A program made the position numbers and the translations under genes. A stretch of DNA of 64,000 bases from Caballeronia sordidicola (GTDB taxonomy: Bacteria > Pseudomonadota > Gammaproteobacteria > Burkholderiales > Burkholderiaceae), in the NCBI RefSeq assembly GCF_000729995.1, contig NZ_JNFG01000215.1, forward strand, positions 163,400 to 227,399. Reading direction: 5' to 3'. The first letter of the stretch is position 1, and every line of letters begins with the position of its first letter. Below, one piece after another: positions 10,316-19,205 of this stretch. The notes below the pieces were generated by a model, which saw only the letters and a list, made by a program, of their open reading frames with translations, was not told the origin of the DNA and did not search any database.

Positions 10316-11305
10316 CTACCGAAGCTCACGCGCTGCGGCTATCAGGATCGCAGCCGCAGCGACAATGTCTTCACGTGCGACGCTGAGGTGAGTCGTCGCA
10401 CGGATTCGCCCATTGGGCAGCGCACGAATCCGCACGCCTTGCTCGATTGCGCGCCGGGCGAAGGTGGCTGCATCGGCCAGCAGGCCCTGTAAGCTGAACA
10501 GCACGAGGTTCGATTCAGGCTCGAGCGCGGTGAATACGAACGACGGCTCGGCCGATAAAAGTTGCACGAACAATTTTGCGTTTGCATGGTCGTCGGCGAG
10601 TCGTTCGACATGATGGTCGAGCGCATAGATCGCAGCCGCCGCCAGCACACCCGACTGACGCATGGCACCGCCCAGACGATATTTCCACACCCACGCGTCG
10701 CGAATAAAATCGGCGCTTCCGCACAATACCGCGCCACCAGGACAGCCGAGGCCCTTCGTGAGATCGACCCAGGCGCTGTCCCATCCTTGCGCATAGTCGC
10801 GCATGGGAATGCCCGTTGCGCACGTCGCGTTGAATAGCCGTGCTCCATCGATATGCGTCTTGAGACCCGCGCCAAGCGCAGCATCGCGCACCCCACGCAG
10901 CGTATCCAGCGGCCATACGGCGCCACCGCTGAAGTTGGTTGTCTGCTCGATGCAGACCATGGCCGAGCGTGGTGCGGTGCGTGACGGAAAACGAATCGCG
11001 GCGAGGCATTGTTCGCCGGTGAACACGCCGTCTTCGGTGAACACAGGATTGATCGCTACGCCGGCAATGGCCGCTGCGCCGGCGGCTTCGGTGGTGCAAA
11101 TGTGAGACTCCGAGTCCGCGATAAGCTCGTCACCCGGACGCGTATGCACGAGCGTTGCCACGAGGTTGCACATCGTGCCGGAGGGCATGAAGACGGCGGC
11201 CGGATAACCCAGGTCACGCGCGACCCTCGCGCATAGCGCGAGGGTCGTCGGATCCTCATCGGCTTGCTCGTCGCCCACTTCTGCCGCCGCCATGGCCGCG
11301 CGCAT
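10316..11305 (-). CDS. Low-specificity threonine aldolase-like PLP enzyme, N-terminally truncated
   Basis: 329 residues in the PLP fold of L-threonine/L-allo-threonine aldolase, which splits threonine to glycine and acetaldehyde. Visible: FMPSGTMCNLVATLVHTR, HIDGARLFN (PLP-contact Asp/Arg), VDLTKGLGCPGG (Schiff-base Lys) and GGAMRQSGVLAAA. The family normally begins with about 14 residues carrying an RSDTVT motif that helps form the active site. Here the frame opens directly at MRAAMAAAEVGDE and two tandem stop codons lie just upstream. No other frame restores the missing motif. The segment EVGDEQADEDPT also departs from the usual EVGDDVYGEDPT. It may be a decayed or altered gene. It converges on the lyase gene with a 39-base gap. 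Confidence 0.7.
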   Translation of the reverse strand: MRAAMAAAEVGDEQADEDPTTLALCARVARDLGYPAAVFMPSGTMCNLVATLVHTRPGDELIADSESHICTTEAAGAAAIAGVAINPVFTEDGVFTGEQCLAAIRFPSRTAPRSAMVCIEQTTNFSGGAVWPLDTLRGVRDAALGAGLKTHIDGARLFNATCATGIPMRDYAQGWDSAWVDLTKGLGCPGGAVLCGSADFIRDAWVWKYRLGGAMRQSGVLAAAAIYALDHHVERLADDHANAKLFVQLLSAEPSFVFTALEPESNLVLFSLQGLLADAATFARRAIEQGVRIRALPNGRIRATTHLSVAREDIVAAAAILIAAARELR

Positions 11306-11615
11306 GCCTTATTAGCCGCCTCCTTAAGCCCACGCGCCGCATTTCGCCCGGCCTTGAGGACTGCCGGCAGGCCCGCCACGCGCGCGCTTACATCACATTG
11401 AGAGGGTTTAGTGCGAATCGCCCGCAAAGCTGCTGCGTTGCACAAAAGTTGACTCTTGAGGCCCTACGGACTTACCCGAATGCAAATTAGTATCAGTTTG
11501 CGGTTTCAATTTCAGTGGTGAAATAGTCGTGACAGGGCTAACTTGTACACATGGCGAGGCGCAATTCGGTTTATGCGAACCGCCCCAGAAAAAGAGCAGG
11601 TCAGGAGGAGGACAG
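11306..11615. promoter_or_regulatory. Divergent control region with inverted repeat ATTTCA-GTGG-TGAAAT
   Basis: This gap separates the minus-strand aldolase from the plus-strand AraC gene. A perfect 6-bp inverted repeat with 4-bp spacer lies at 11509-11524, about 90 bases before the AraC start, and is a candidate operator or core promoter element. A strong AGGAGGAGG precedes the AraC start. Confidence 0.4.
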
Positions 11616-12620
11616 ATGGACACCATTCTTAGCGCGGCCGCGTGTCGATGCGGAACCTGCGCTTATTGCCGCGCAGCGCGCACGGACGCCCGGCGCGCCA
11701 ACATTGTCCAGCCGGACCTGGAACTGGTCGCCGTGCCGCGCGATGAGTCGTTCAAGGTCTGGTCGCACGGTTACCCGTATCGCACGGTGCGCTGGCACTT
11801 CCATCCCGAGTATGAAATCCAGGTCATTACATCGACGACGGGCAAATACTTCGTAGGCGATTACATCGGCAACTTCGCGCCCGGCAATCTGGTGATGACG
11901 GGAACGAATCTGCCGCACAACTGGGTCAGCAATGTGTCGCCGGGCGAGCGTGTGGATGAACGCTGTCTGATCCTGCAATTCGATGCCGAGGTTGTCGCTA
12001 ACGCCATCAAGGTGTTCCCTGAGCTCAAGTGCGTGGAGTCCTTGCTCGATGCATCGGGTTGGGGCGTGCTGTTCACACCGAAAACGGGTGCGGCCGCCGA
12101 ACCGATCATGCGGGAGATGCTGGGCGCGCAAGGCATGCGGCGCATCACGTTGTTTCTTGAGTTGCTGGACCTGCTCGTGCACAGCGCAGAACAAGTCAAG
12201 CTCGCGAGCGCCGCTTATCGTGCGGACCCGACGCGCTATGCCGAGACGCGTATCAATCATGTGCTTTCTTATATTGGCAAGAACCTGTCGCAAGAGTTGC
12301 GCGAGACTGAGTTGGCCGACCTCGCTGGACAAAGCGCCAGCGCCTTTTCGCGATATTTCCGCCGCCATACCGGCGTGCCGTTCGTGCAGTATGTGAACCG
12401 GCTGCGCATCAACCTTGCATGCCAATTGCTGATGTCGGGTGAACTGACTATTACCGATATCTGCTATCAGGTCGGCTTTAATAATCTCTCGAATTTTAAC
12501 CGGCAGTTCCTGTTGCTGAAGGAGATGTCCCCGTCGCGTTGGCGTGCGTATCAGCAGCTCAATGCTGCCAGCGCGACTGAATCGTCCGATGCTGCGCAAA
12601 CCTTGGAAGCGTTCGGCTAG
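11616..12620 (+). CDS. AraC-family transcriptional regulator with N-terminal cysteine cluster
   Basis: 334 residues. A cupin-like AraC sensor domain (WHFHPEYEIQVI through LPHNWVS) is followed by a double helix-turn-helix at the C-terminus (LSQELRETELADLAG, SAFSRYFRRHTG, ITDICYQVGFNNLSNFNRQF). The start is fixed by an AGGAGGAGG site. Ahead of the sensor domain is CRCGTCAYC, four cysteines at positions 10, 12, 15 and 18, which are unusual for this family and could bind a metal or sense redox. The gene lies directly upstream of the ribitol operon on the same strand and is its probable regulator, inferred from position only. Confidence 0.88.
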   Translation: MDTILSAAACRCGTCAYCRAARTDARRANIVQPDLELVAVPRDESFKVWSHGYPYRTVRWHFHPEYEIQVITSTTGKYFVGDYIGNFAPGNLVMTGTNLPHNWVSNVSPGERVDERCLILQFDAEVVANAIKVFPELKCVESLLDASGWGVLFTPKTGAAAEPIMREMLGAQGMRRITLFLELLDLLVHSAEQVKLASAAYRADPTRYAETRINHVLSYIGKNLSQELRETELADLAGQSASAFSRYFRRHTGVPFVQYVNRLRINLACQLLMSGELTITDICYQVGFNNLSNFNRQFLLLKEMSPSRWRAYQQLNAASATESSDAAQTLEAFG

Positions 12621-12973
12621 CGCGTGTTTTAGCCGGGAGACCGCAGAACGCGGGGTTAGCACGTAGCATCGCACGACGCGTACGCGTCTTTGTGGTGCCT
12701 AAGGATTTGCCAAGTTCTTCCACGACGTATGCAACGTTTTTGCGTGGGCTAAACGAATGTATTGTGTACTACAGAGTATATGGATTCCGACGCAACCAGT
12801 GGCTCTTATCCGTGCAAATGCAATTGACGCGCAGACACACGATCAGCAGTTGCGGGGACACCGAGATCACTGGAAAAGCTAACGAAGTTCTACAAGAAGC
12901 CGCACCGCCCCAAGCAAGGCCCAACCACGGCAGCATCTGCGCCGGAATCTTTTTAAAAAAACGGAGACATTCG
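12621..12973. promoter_or_regulatory. Upstream region of the ribitol ABC operon
   Basis: A 353-base gap between the AraC gene and the binding-protein gene. It is more A/T-rich than its surroundings near 12730-12800, where a promoter is most likely. The binding-protein frame stays open through the region, but that stretch lacks signal-peptide or domain character. GGAG at 12963-12966 marks the real start. Confidence 0.4.
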
Positions 12974-14038
12974 ATGACCAGACTTTCGAACCAACTGATC
13001 GGCGCCGGCGTACTGAGCGTGGGCCTTGGCCTTGCAGGCAGCACGGTGGCGCTGGCCGCGCCCAGCGGCACGGTCGCCTTCCTGATGCCCGACCAGGCAT
13101 CGACGCGCTACGAACAGCATGACTTCCCCGGCTTCAAGGCCGAAATGACCAAGCTCTGCCCCGACTGCAAGGTGCTTTACCAGAACGCCAATGCCGACGT
13201 GTCGACGCAGCAGCAGCAGTTCAACTCGGTGATCGCGCAGGGCGCGAAGGTGATCGTCCTTGACCCGGTGGATTCCACTGCCGCCGCGTCTTTGGTTCAT
13301 ATGGCGCAGGGCCAGGGCATCAAGGTGATTGCCTATGACCGGCCTGTGCCCTCGACGCCGGCCAACTACTACGTGTCGTTCGACAACGAGGGCATCGGCA
13401 AGTCCATTGCGCAGTCACTCGTCCAGCACCTGAAAGCCACAGGCGTGCCGACAACCAAGGGCGGTGTGCTCGAGGTCAATGGTTCGCCGACCGACGCTGC
13501 AGCGGGACTGATCAAGAAGGGCATCCATGCCGGCCTGGAGGGCAGCGGCTACAAGACGCTGGCTGAGTACGACACGCCGGACTGGGCGCCGCCGAAGGCC
13601 CAGCAGTGGGTCAGCGGGCAGATCACCCGCTTCGGTTCGCAGATTGTCGGCGTAGTGGCCGCGAACGACGGCACGGGTGGCGGGGCCGTCGCGGCCTTCA
13701 AGGCAGCCGGCGTCAACCCGGTGCCACCGGTGACCGGCAACGACGCGACGCTTGCGGGACTCCAGCTGATCATCGCGGGCGACGAGTACAACACGATCCT
13801 GAAGCCGAGCGAGATCGTCGCGGCCGCGGCGGCGAAGGTGGCTGTCGGCTTCTTGTCCGGGCAAACCCCGAAGGGTGAAACGACGCTCTTCAACACGCCG
13901 TCCCAGCTCTTCAAGCCGGCGGTCATCACGGCGCAGAACCTCAAGGCGGAAGTGGTCGACAAGGGCTTCGCGAACGCCAAGGAGCTGTGCACCGACCGCT
14001 ATGCCGAAGGGTGCAAGAAGCTGGGGATCACCAACTGA
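12974..14038 (+). CDS. Periplasmic sugar/polyol-binding protein of ABC importer (ribitol operon)
   Basis: 354 residues with a Sec signal peptide (VLSVGLGLAGSTVALAAP, cleavage probably after LAA). The mature part is a type I periplasmic binding protein of the xylose/ribose class: GTVAFLMPDQASTRYEQHDFP, QGAKVIVLDPVDS, KVIAYDRPVP and VAANDGTGGGAVAAFKAAG. It should capture a pentose or pentitol and hand it to the permease. The next genes encode ribitol 2-dehydrogenase and a pentulose kinase, which point to ribitol as ligand. The translation start is the ATG at 12974 because the signal peptide begins there. Confidence 0.88.
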   Translation: MTRLSNQLIGAGVLSVGLGLAGSTVALAAPSGTVAFLMPDQASTRYEQHDFPGFKAEMTKLCPDCKVLYQNANADVSTQQQQFNSVIAQGAKVIVLDPVDSTAAASLVHMAQGQGIKVIAYDRPVPSTPANYYVSFDNEGIGKSIAQSLVQHLKATGVPTTKGGVLEVNGSPTDAAAGLIKKGIHAGLEGSGYKTLAEYDTPDWAPPKAQQWVSGQITRFGSQIVGVVAANDGTGGGAVAAFKAAGVNPVPPVTGNDATLAGLQLIIAGDEYNTILKPSEIVAAAAAKVAVGFLSGQTPKGETTLFNTPSQLFKPAVITAQNLKAEVVDKGFANAKELCTDRYAEGCKKLGITN

Positions 14039-14086
14039 CCCGTGACGAACTGAACTGTAACGAACTCATCCGGCGCGATGCCGGAC

Positions 14087-14110
14087 GGGACCCGGCTCGT
14101 GCCGGGTCCC
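14087..14110 (+). other. Intercistronic hairpin after the binding-protein gene
   Basis: GGGACCCGGC and its exact complement GCCGGGTCCC flank a TCGT tetraloop. A 10-bp G/C-rich stem sits between the binding-protein and ATPase genes, without a downstream T-tract. In ABC operons such hairpins commonly protect the upstream message so that binding protein exceeds transporter; that role here is inferred. Confidence 0.7.
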
Positions 14111-14136
14111 TCTACTCTTAACGAGGTATCCGTCCC

Positions 14137-14940
14137 ATGACTGACGACTCCACAACCCGGTCCAAGCGAGGTGAGCTGGTGCTCAGCCTGCGCGGCGTTT
14201 CGAAACACTTCGGAGCGGTCTCGGCCCTGACGGACATCGAGCTCGACGTGCATGCCGGCGAGGTAGTCGCGCTCGTGGGCGATAACGGAGCCGGGAAATC
14301 GACGCTGGTGAAGGTCCTGGCCGGCGTGCATCAACCCAGCACCGGCACGATCACGTTCGGTGGCAAGGAGGTCACGCTCTCTAATCCGGCCGCGGCGCTC
14401 GACCTCGGCATCGCCACGGTGTTCCAGGACCTCGCGCTGTGCGAAAACCTCGATGTCGTCGCGAACATCTACCTCGGGCGAGAGATGAATCCGCTGCGCC
14501 TCGACGAGGTCGCCATGGAGGTGAAGGCCTGGACGCTACTCAACGAGCTGTCGGCCCGTATTCCAAGTGTGCGCGACGTGGTCGCCTCGCTCTCGGGCGG
14601 CCAGCGTCAGACGGTCGCGATCGCTCGCTCGCTGCTGCTGGATCCAAAGCTGATCATGCTCGACGAGCCGACGGCAGCGCTGGGCGTGGCCCAGACCGCC
14701 GAGGTGCTGAACCTGATCGAGCGGGTACGCGACCGCGGCCACGCGGTCATCATGATCAGCCACAACATGGAGGACGTGCGCGCCGTGGCCGACAGGATCG
14801 TGGTGCTGCGGCTCGGCCGCAACAACGGCATCTTCTATCCCGACTCATCGAATCAGGAGCTCGTGGCCGCGATCACCGGCGCCACCGAGAACGCCGTGTC
14901 ACGTCGCGCCGGCCGCCGTCAAGCCGAACAGAGCGTCTAG
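14137..14940 (+). CDS. ABC transporter ATP-binding protein (single nucleotide-binding domain)
   Basis: 267 residues. Walker A GDNGAGKST, Q-loop TVFQDLALCENL, signature LSGGQRQTVAIARSL, Walker B LIMLDEPTAALG and switch His in MISHNM are all present, so it should hydrolyse ATP. Most ribose/xylose-type importers have a duplicated ATPase of about 500 residues; this one has a single domain, as in the FrcA subgroup. It sits between the binding-protein and permease genes, with 14 bases separating it from the permease. Confidence 0.92.
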   Translation: MTDDSTTRSKRGELVLSLRGVSKHFGAVSALTDIELDVHAGEVVALVGDNGAGKSTLVKVLAGVHQPSTGTITFGGKEVTLSNPAAALDLGIATVFQDLALCENLDVVANIYLGREMNPLRLDEVAMEVKAWTLLNELSARIPSVRDVVASLSGGQRQTVAIARSLLLDPKLIMLDEPTAALGVAQTAEVLNLIERVRDRGHAVIMISHNMEDVRAVADRIVVLRLGRNNGIFYPDSSNQELVAAITGATENAVSRRAGRRQAEQSV

Positions 14941-14954
14941 TCAAAGGAACGATC

Positions 14955-16238
14955 ATGAGCAATGAAATGCAAGGCGCCCCGCAGCGTGAAACTCAAGACG
15001 CTCCGAAGCCGTCCACGCTGCTCGACCGCAGCGATGTCCGCGTCAAGCACGCGACCGGAGTAAGCGGCGCCGTTGGCGCCGCTGTTGAACGCGTGCGCTC
15101 GGGCGATCTGGGATCTCTCCCGGTCATCGCGGGCCTGGTCATTATCTGGACCGTGTTCACGAGCCTGAACCCGGTGTTCCTCTCAGCCAACAACCTGGTG
15201 AACTTGCTGTTCGACTGCTCGACGGTCGGCGTGATTTCGCTGGGTATTGTCTGCGTGCTGATGGTGGGACAAATCGACCTGTCAGTGGGTTCGATGAGCG
15301 GCTTCGCTTCGGCTTTGGTAGGCATGCTCTGGGTTAATCACGGCTGGCCGGTGCTGCTGGCCATCCTCGTCGCCATCGTGGTGGGTGCGCTGGTCGGCGC
15401 CATCTACGCGCTGCTGCTCAACCGGCTCGGCATGCCGAGCTTCGTCGCGACGCTGGCAGGGCTGCTCGCGATCCTCGGCATGCAGTTATACGTCCTGGGC
15501 GCGACCGGGTCGATCAACCTGCCCTACGACTCGGCGCTGGTGAACCTCGGGCAACTCATCATCATCCCCGCCGCCGTTTCGTATCTCCTCGCGCTGGCGC
15601 CGGGCGCCGTGATGATGCTGCTCGGGCTGCGCACCCGTGAGCGCCGCCGCGCGTCCAATCTCTCCGCGCCTTCTGTGGGCAGCCTGCTCGTGCGCAGCCT
15701 TGCCATCACCGTCCTGTTGGAGGTCGTGGTTGCCTACCTTAACCAGGGACGAGGCGTCCCTCTGATGTTCGGTGTCTTCTTAGGTCTCGCGGTTGCGATG
15801 GACTATGCACTCAAGAGAACGCGCTGGGGCCGGTCGATGAACGCGGTCGGCGGCAATCACGAAGCCGCGAGACGGGCAGGTATCAATGTCAGCGCGATCT
15901 ACACCAGCGCCTTTGTGCTGTGCGCCAGTTTCGCCGCGCTCGGCGGCGTGCTGACTGCGGCGCGGCTCGCTTCGGCCAGCCAGCAGGCCGGCAGCGGCGA
16001 CGTGAACCTGAACGCCATTGCAGCGGCGGTGATTGGCGGTACCAGCCTGTTCGGCGGCCGCGGCAGCGCGTATTCGGCGGTGCTGGGTATCATCGTGATC
16101 CAGTCGATCGCGAGCGGCCTGACGCTGCTGAACCTGTCGTCCTCGCTGCGCTTCATGATCACCGGCGCGGTGCTGGCGATTGCGGTGATTGTCGACTCGC
16201 TCGCCCGGCAGTCCCGCGTCTCGCATGGCCGTGCGTAA
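14955..16238 (+). CDS. ABC transporter permease (XylH/RbsC type)
   Basis: 427 residues, hydrophobic, with about 10 helices. Family motifs include VGQIDLSVGSMSGFASA, NRLGMPSFVATLAG, AVGGNHEAARRAGI (the cytoplasmic coupling loop) and IAAAVIGGTSLFGGRGS. An insert of about 60 polar residues between central helices (near GLRTRERRRASN) resembles XylH rather than RbsC. It forms the membrane channel of the ribitol importer. The start ATG at 14955 follows AAAGGAACGATC; the frame extends upstream into the ATPase gene but that part is a shadow. Confidence 0.9.
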   Translation: MSNEMQGAPQRETQDAPKPSTLLDRSDVRVKHATGVSGAVGAAVERVRSGDLGSLPVIAGLVIIWTVFTSLNPVFLSANNLVNLLFDCSTVGVISLGIVCVLMVGQIDLSVGSMSGFASALVGMLWVNHGWPVLLAILVAIVVGALVGAIYALLLNRLGMPSFVATLAGLLAILGMQLYVLGATGSINLPYDSALVNLGQLIIIPAAVSYLLALAPGAVMMLLGLRTRERRRASNLSAPSVGSLLVRSLAITVLLEVVVAYLNQGRGVPLMFGVFLGLAVAMDYALKRTRWGRSMNAVGGNHEAARRAGINVSAIYTSAFVLCASFAALGGVLTAARLASASQQAGSGDVNLNAIAAAVIGGTSLFGGRGSAYSAVLGIIVIQSIASGLTLLNLSSSLRFMITGAVLAIAVIVDSLARQSRVSHGRA

Positions 16239-16262
16239 TTTACAGCAACTTAGGATCACCAA

Positions 16263-16991
16263 ATGACTGACATAATGAAAGGAAAGGTTGCAGCTATCAC
16301 GGGTTCGGCATCGGGCATCGGCCTGGAGTGCGCGCGTACGCTGCTCGCAGAAGGGGCGAAGGTCGTTCTCATCGACCGGGCAAAGGACAGGCTCGCGCAA
16401 CTCTGCGCGGAACTGGGACCGAACGCCTTTCCACTGACGGTGGATCTGTTACAGCCGCAGGAAGTCTCTGCGATGCTGCCGAAGATCCTCGACCTCGCCG
16501 GTGGACTCGACATCTTCCATGCGAACGCCGGCGCCTACGTTGGCGGCGACGTGGTGGACGGAAATCCGGACGAGTGGGATCGCATGCTGAACCTCAACAT
16601 CAACGCCGCGTTCCGCTCGGTCCACGCCGTGCTGCCGCACATGGTCGCGCAGAAATCGGGCGACATCATTTTTACCAGCTCCATTGCGGGCATGGTCCCG
16701 GTCGTGTGGGAGCCGATCTACACCGCCTCCAAGTTCGCGGTGCAAGCCTTTGTCCACACGATCCGGCGCCAGCTCTCCAAACATGGCGTGCGGGTGGGCG
16801 CGGTGTTGCCGGGCCCGGTCGTCACTGCGCTGCTCGATGACTGGCCGAAGGCGAAGATGGACGAGGCGCTCGCTTCGGGTAGCCTGATGCAGCCCAAGGA
16901 AGTCGCCGACGCGGTACTCTTCATGCTGACGCGGCCGCGCAACGTGACCATTCGCGATCTCGTGATCCTTCCAAACAGCGTTGATCTTTGA
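16263..16991 (+). CDS. rbtD: Ribitol 2-dehydrogenase (SDR)
   Basis: 242-residue short-chain dehydrogenase: ribitol plus NAD+ gives D-ribulose plus NADH. The nucleotide motif is AAITGSASGIG, the NNAG motif is changed to HANAG, and the catalytic Ser and YTASK are intact. The stretches DIIFTSSIAG, GAVLPGPVVTALLDDWPK and the C-terminus VILPNSVDL match what I remember of Klebsiella ribitol dehydrogenase RbtD almost residue for residue, so the specific name is well supported. It lies 24 bases after the permease gene and is followed by the kinase. Confidence 0.88.
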   Translation: MTDIMKGKVAAITGSASGIGLECARTLLAEGAKVVLIDRAKDRLAQLCAELGPNAFPLTVDLLQPQEVSAMLPKILDLAGGLDIFHANAGAYVGGDVVDGNPDEWDRMLNLNINAAFRSVHAVLPHMVAQKSGDIIFTSSIAGMVPVVWEPIYTASKFAVQAFVHTIRRQLSKHGVRVGAVLPGPVVTALLDDWPKAKMDEALASGSLMQPKEVADAVLFMLTRPRNVTIRDLVILPNSVDL

Positions 16992-17084
16992 AACGCGTGA
17001 CAGGGGCGAGCCCGGATTGTGCCCGATGCAGCTCGCCGTCTACCTGGAACTCCCCCATAACTGGCATTGAGCAGGCAGTGAGCT

Positions 17085-18719
17085 ATGACATTAGAAAACC
17101 CGACCTCGGGCGTGACAGGCAGCACGCGTTATGTCGTTGGCGTGGACGTAGGCACGGGCAGCGCCCGGGCCGGAATCTTCGACCTGACCGGCCGCATGGT
17201 GGGCGCGGCCAAGCGTGACATCACCCTCTATCAAGCGAGCGGCTCCATCGTCGAGCAGTCGAGCGGCGAGATCTGGAACGCCGTCTGCCATGCCGTGAAG
17301 GACGCGCTGTCGCAGGCCGCGGTGTCACCGGATCAGGTCGCGGGCATTGGCTTCGACGCCACCTGCTCGCTCGTCGTGCTCGGTGAAGGCGGGCAACCGT
17401 TGCCCGTGGGCCCCTCGGAGCAAGCCGAGCGTGACATCATCGTCTGGATGGACCATCGCGCCGTGGCGCAGGCGGAACGCATCAACGCGACGGGCCATGA
17501 GGTGCTGAAATTTGTGGGCGGCAAGATCTCGCCTGAGATGGAAACACCCAAGCTGCTATGGCTCCTCGAGAACAGGCCGAGCGTCTTCGCGGCGGCATGG
17601 CAATTCTTCGACCTGACCGACTTCCTGACCTGGCGCGCGACCGGGGACCTGTCCCGCTCCACCTGCACGGTCACGTGCAAATGGACCTACCTCGCGCACG
17701 AACGGCGCTGGGACGAGAGTTACTTCCGCAGCGTTGGCCTCGGCGTGCTGGCGGACGAGGCCTTCGCACGCATTGGCCAGAGTGTTGTTGACCCGGGAAC
17801 GCCGTTGGGGAGCGGACTAACAGCAAACGCCGCCGCGGAGCTCGGCCTGCGAGCCGGAACGCCGGTCGCGACAGGCGTGATCGATGCCCATGCCGGCGGA
17901 ATCGGCACGGTGGGCGCCGATGGTGAACCCGAGGCCAACCTCGGCTACGTCTTCGGCACCTCATCGTGCACGATGACCACGACGCGGAGCCCGGTCTTCG
18001 TACCCGGCGTCTGGGGGCCTTATTTTTCAGCGATGGTGCCCGATGCCTGGCTCAACGAGGGCGGTCAATCGGTGGCGGGCGCTGCGATTGAACAACTGCT
18101 TTCGATGCACCCCGCCACGCCCGATGCCCGACATCGAGCGGCACAAGCGGGTCAATCATTGCCCGTGATGCTCGCCGCTCTCGCGGAGCAGGCGTCGGAT
18201 AGTTTGTCGGGAGCCGTGCTGCTCGCCAAGGGTTTGCATGTCGTACCGGAGTTCCTGGGCAACCGTGCGCCGCTGGCTGACCCGCACGCACGCGCCGTGA
18301 TCGCGGGCCTTGGAATGGAGAGTGACCTGGACAGTCTGGTCGCGCTTTATATTGCCGGTATTTGCAGTATCGGTTACGGCCTTCGCCAGATCATCGAAGC
18401 GCAGACCACAGCCGGCGCCCCGATCGCGCGGGTGGTCATCAGTGGCGGCGCGGGGCGGCTCGATCTCGTCCGGCAACTGCTCGCCGATGCAACGGGCAAG
18501 CCCGTGCTTGCCACGCTGGCGGAAGAACCCGTCTTGCTCGGTGCCGCGATGCTGGGCAGCGTGGCGGGCGGCCAGTTCGACGACGTCCGCTCGGCGATGA
18601 CCGGGATGTCGCACATCAGCAAGACCTACGAGTCGGACTCAGGGGACATCGCCGCACTGCACGAGGCGCGGTTTCGTGCGTTCAAACAGTTGCAGAGCGT
18701 GGCCAGGGAAATCCGCTAG
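17085..18719 (+). CDS. FGGY-family pentulose kinase (probable D-ribulokinase)
   Basis: 544 residues. The N-terminal ATPase-fold motif is VGVDVGTGSARAGIFD; the catalytic Asp lies in GVIDAHAGGIG; the C-terminal half has NRAPLADPHARA and VISGGAGRLDLVRQ. The length fits the pentulose kinase branch (about 540) rather than xylulokinase (about 490). Phosphorylating the D-ribulose made by the dehydrogenase gives D-ribulose 5-phosphate, which enters the pentose phosphate pathway. This completes a transport-oxidation-phosphorylation operon for ribitol. No strong Shine-Dalgarno is visible before the ATG. Confidence 0.87.
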   Translation: MTLENPTSGVTGSTRYVVGVDVGTGSARAGIFDLTGRMVGAAKRDITLYQASGSIVEQSSGEIWNAVCHAVKDALSQAAVSPDQVAGIGFDATCSLVVLGEGGQPLPVGPSEQAERDIIVWMDHRAVAQAERINATGHEVLKFVGGKISPEMETPKLLWLLENRPSVFAAAWQFFDLTDFLTWRATGDLSRSTCTVTCKWTYLAHERRWDESYFRSVGLGVLADEAFARIGQSVVDPGTPLGSGLTANAAAELGLRAGTPVATGVIDAHAGGIGTVGADGEPEANLGYVFGTSSCTMTTTRSPVFVPGVWGPYFSAMVPDAWLNEGGQSVAGAAIEQLLSMHPATPDARHRAAQAGQSLPVMLAALAEQASDSLSGAVLLAKGLHVVPEFLGNRAPLADPHARAVIAGLGMESDLDSLVALYIAGICSIGYGLRQIIEAQTTAGAPIARVVISGGAGRLDLVRQLLADATGKPVLATLAEEPVLLGAAMLGSVAGGQFDDVRSAMTGMSHISKTYESDSGDIAALHEARFRAFKQLQSVAREIR

Positions 18720-18739
18720 AACTACGGCATCAGACCATC

Positions 18740-18758
18740 CCGGCCACGAGGCGGCCGG
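18740..18758 (+). terminator. Possible terminator hairpin after the ribitol operon
   Basis: CCGGCC and GGCCGG flank a 7-base loop 20 bases after the kinase stop. No T-tract follows, so Rho-independent termination is uncertain. Confidence 0.35.
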
Positions 18759-18925
18759 CTGCAAGTACACGGTTGGCGTCGGCGGCGCGCGACTGCTCAC
18801 GTAGTCAATCGCCACCAACCGGCTTCTGTAACCTGACACGTCGGCGCAGCGTTCAAATGCGACCACACTAAAGCCTTCATCGAGGATGCCAGTGAAGCGA
18901 TGCTGGCAAATCCGCGCCGTACATA

Positions 18926-18942
18926 TGTCCCATTTCGCGACA
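18926..18942. promoter_or_regulatory. Candidate activator site upstream of adh sigma-54 promoter
   Basis: TGTCCCATTTCGCGACA is an interrupted palindrome: TGTC and GACA pair exactly and the arms TGTCCC/GCGACA differ by one base. It lies about 160 bp upstream of the -24 element at 19096, a normal distance for an enhancer-type activator. A similar 17-mer (11 of 17 identical) precedes the prmA promoter. A further TGCGACA half-site is at 18979-18985. Confidence 0.45.
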
Positions 18943-19094
18943 GATACGGCAGCCGCCGCTCGATCAAGCGTCCGATTCTGCGACAGTGGTTGAATCCCCA
19001 AGCTCGCCTTGCGGGCTACTTGCGGGCTATCTACCCCATTAATTCCTTTTGTCTATCAGGCGTCCACGACCTGTGCGGACGGAGCACGCGTCAT

Positions 19095-19110
19095 CGGCAT
19101 GGACATTGCA
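19095..19110 (+). promoter_or_regulatory. Sigma-54 promoter upstream of alcohol dehydrogenase gene
   Basis: CGGCATGGACATTGCA matches the -24/-12 consensus TGGCAYGN4TTGCW at every defined base except the first T. GG and GC are separated by exactly 10 bases. Transcription would start near 19121, about 85 bases before the GTG start at 19206. A sigma-54-dependent activator is encoded at 31874. Confidence 0.75.
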
Positions 19111-19205
19111 TGGACCATGCGGATTGCCTATACGAAAGCGATAAAAAAACGCGTTGGAAGAACCGGCGAGCCTGCCTGCAACATCCAAACACAAGGAGAC
19201 GAAAC

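Noticed and set aside
11306..11445. Search for a frameshift that would restore the threonine aldolase N-terminus
   Set aside because: None of the three minus-strand frames upstream gives the RSDTVT segment, so a simple frameshift is not the explanation.
11601..12674. A 357-codon minus-strand frame opposite the AraC gene
   Set aside because: Antisense shadow of a gene with both helix-turn-helix motifs and a strong ribosome site.
12692..12973. Longer start for the sugar-binding protein
   Set aside because: The signal peptide begins at 12974; the extra 94 codons are non-coding in character.
14439..14954. Longer start for the permease frame
   Set aside because: It lies inside the ATPase gene in another frame; the permease starts at 14955.
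18770..18790. GG-N10-GC match near GTTGGCGTCGGCGGCGCGC
   Set aside because: It keeps the spacing but lacks the TTG of the -12 box and is simply GC-rich; the site at 19095 is far better.
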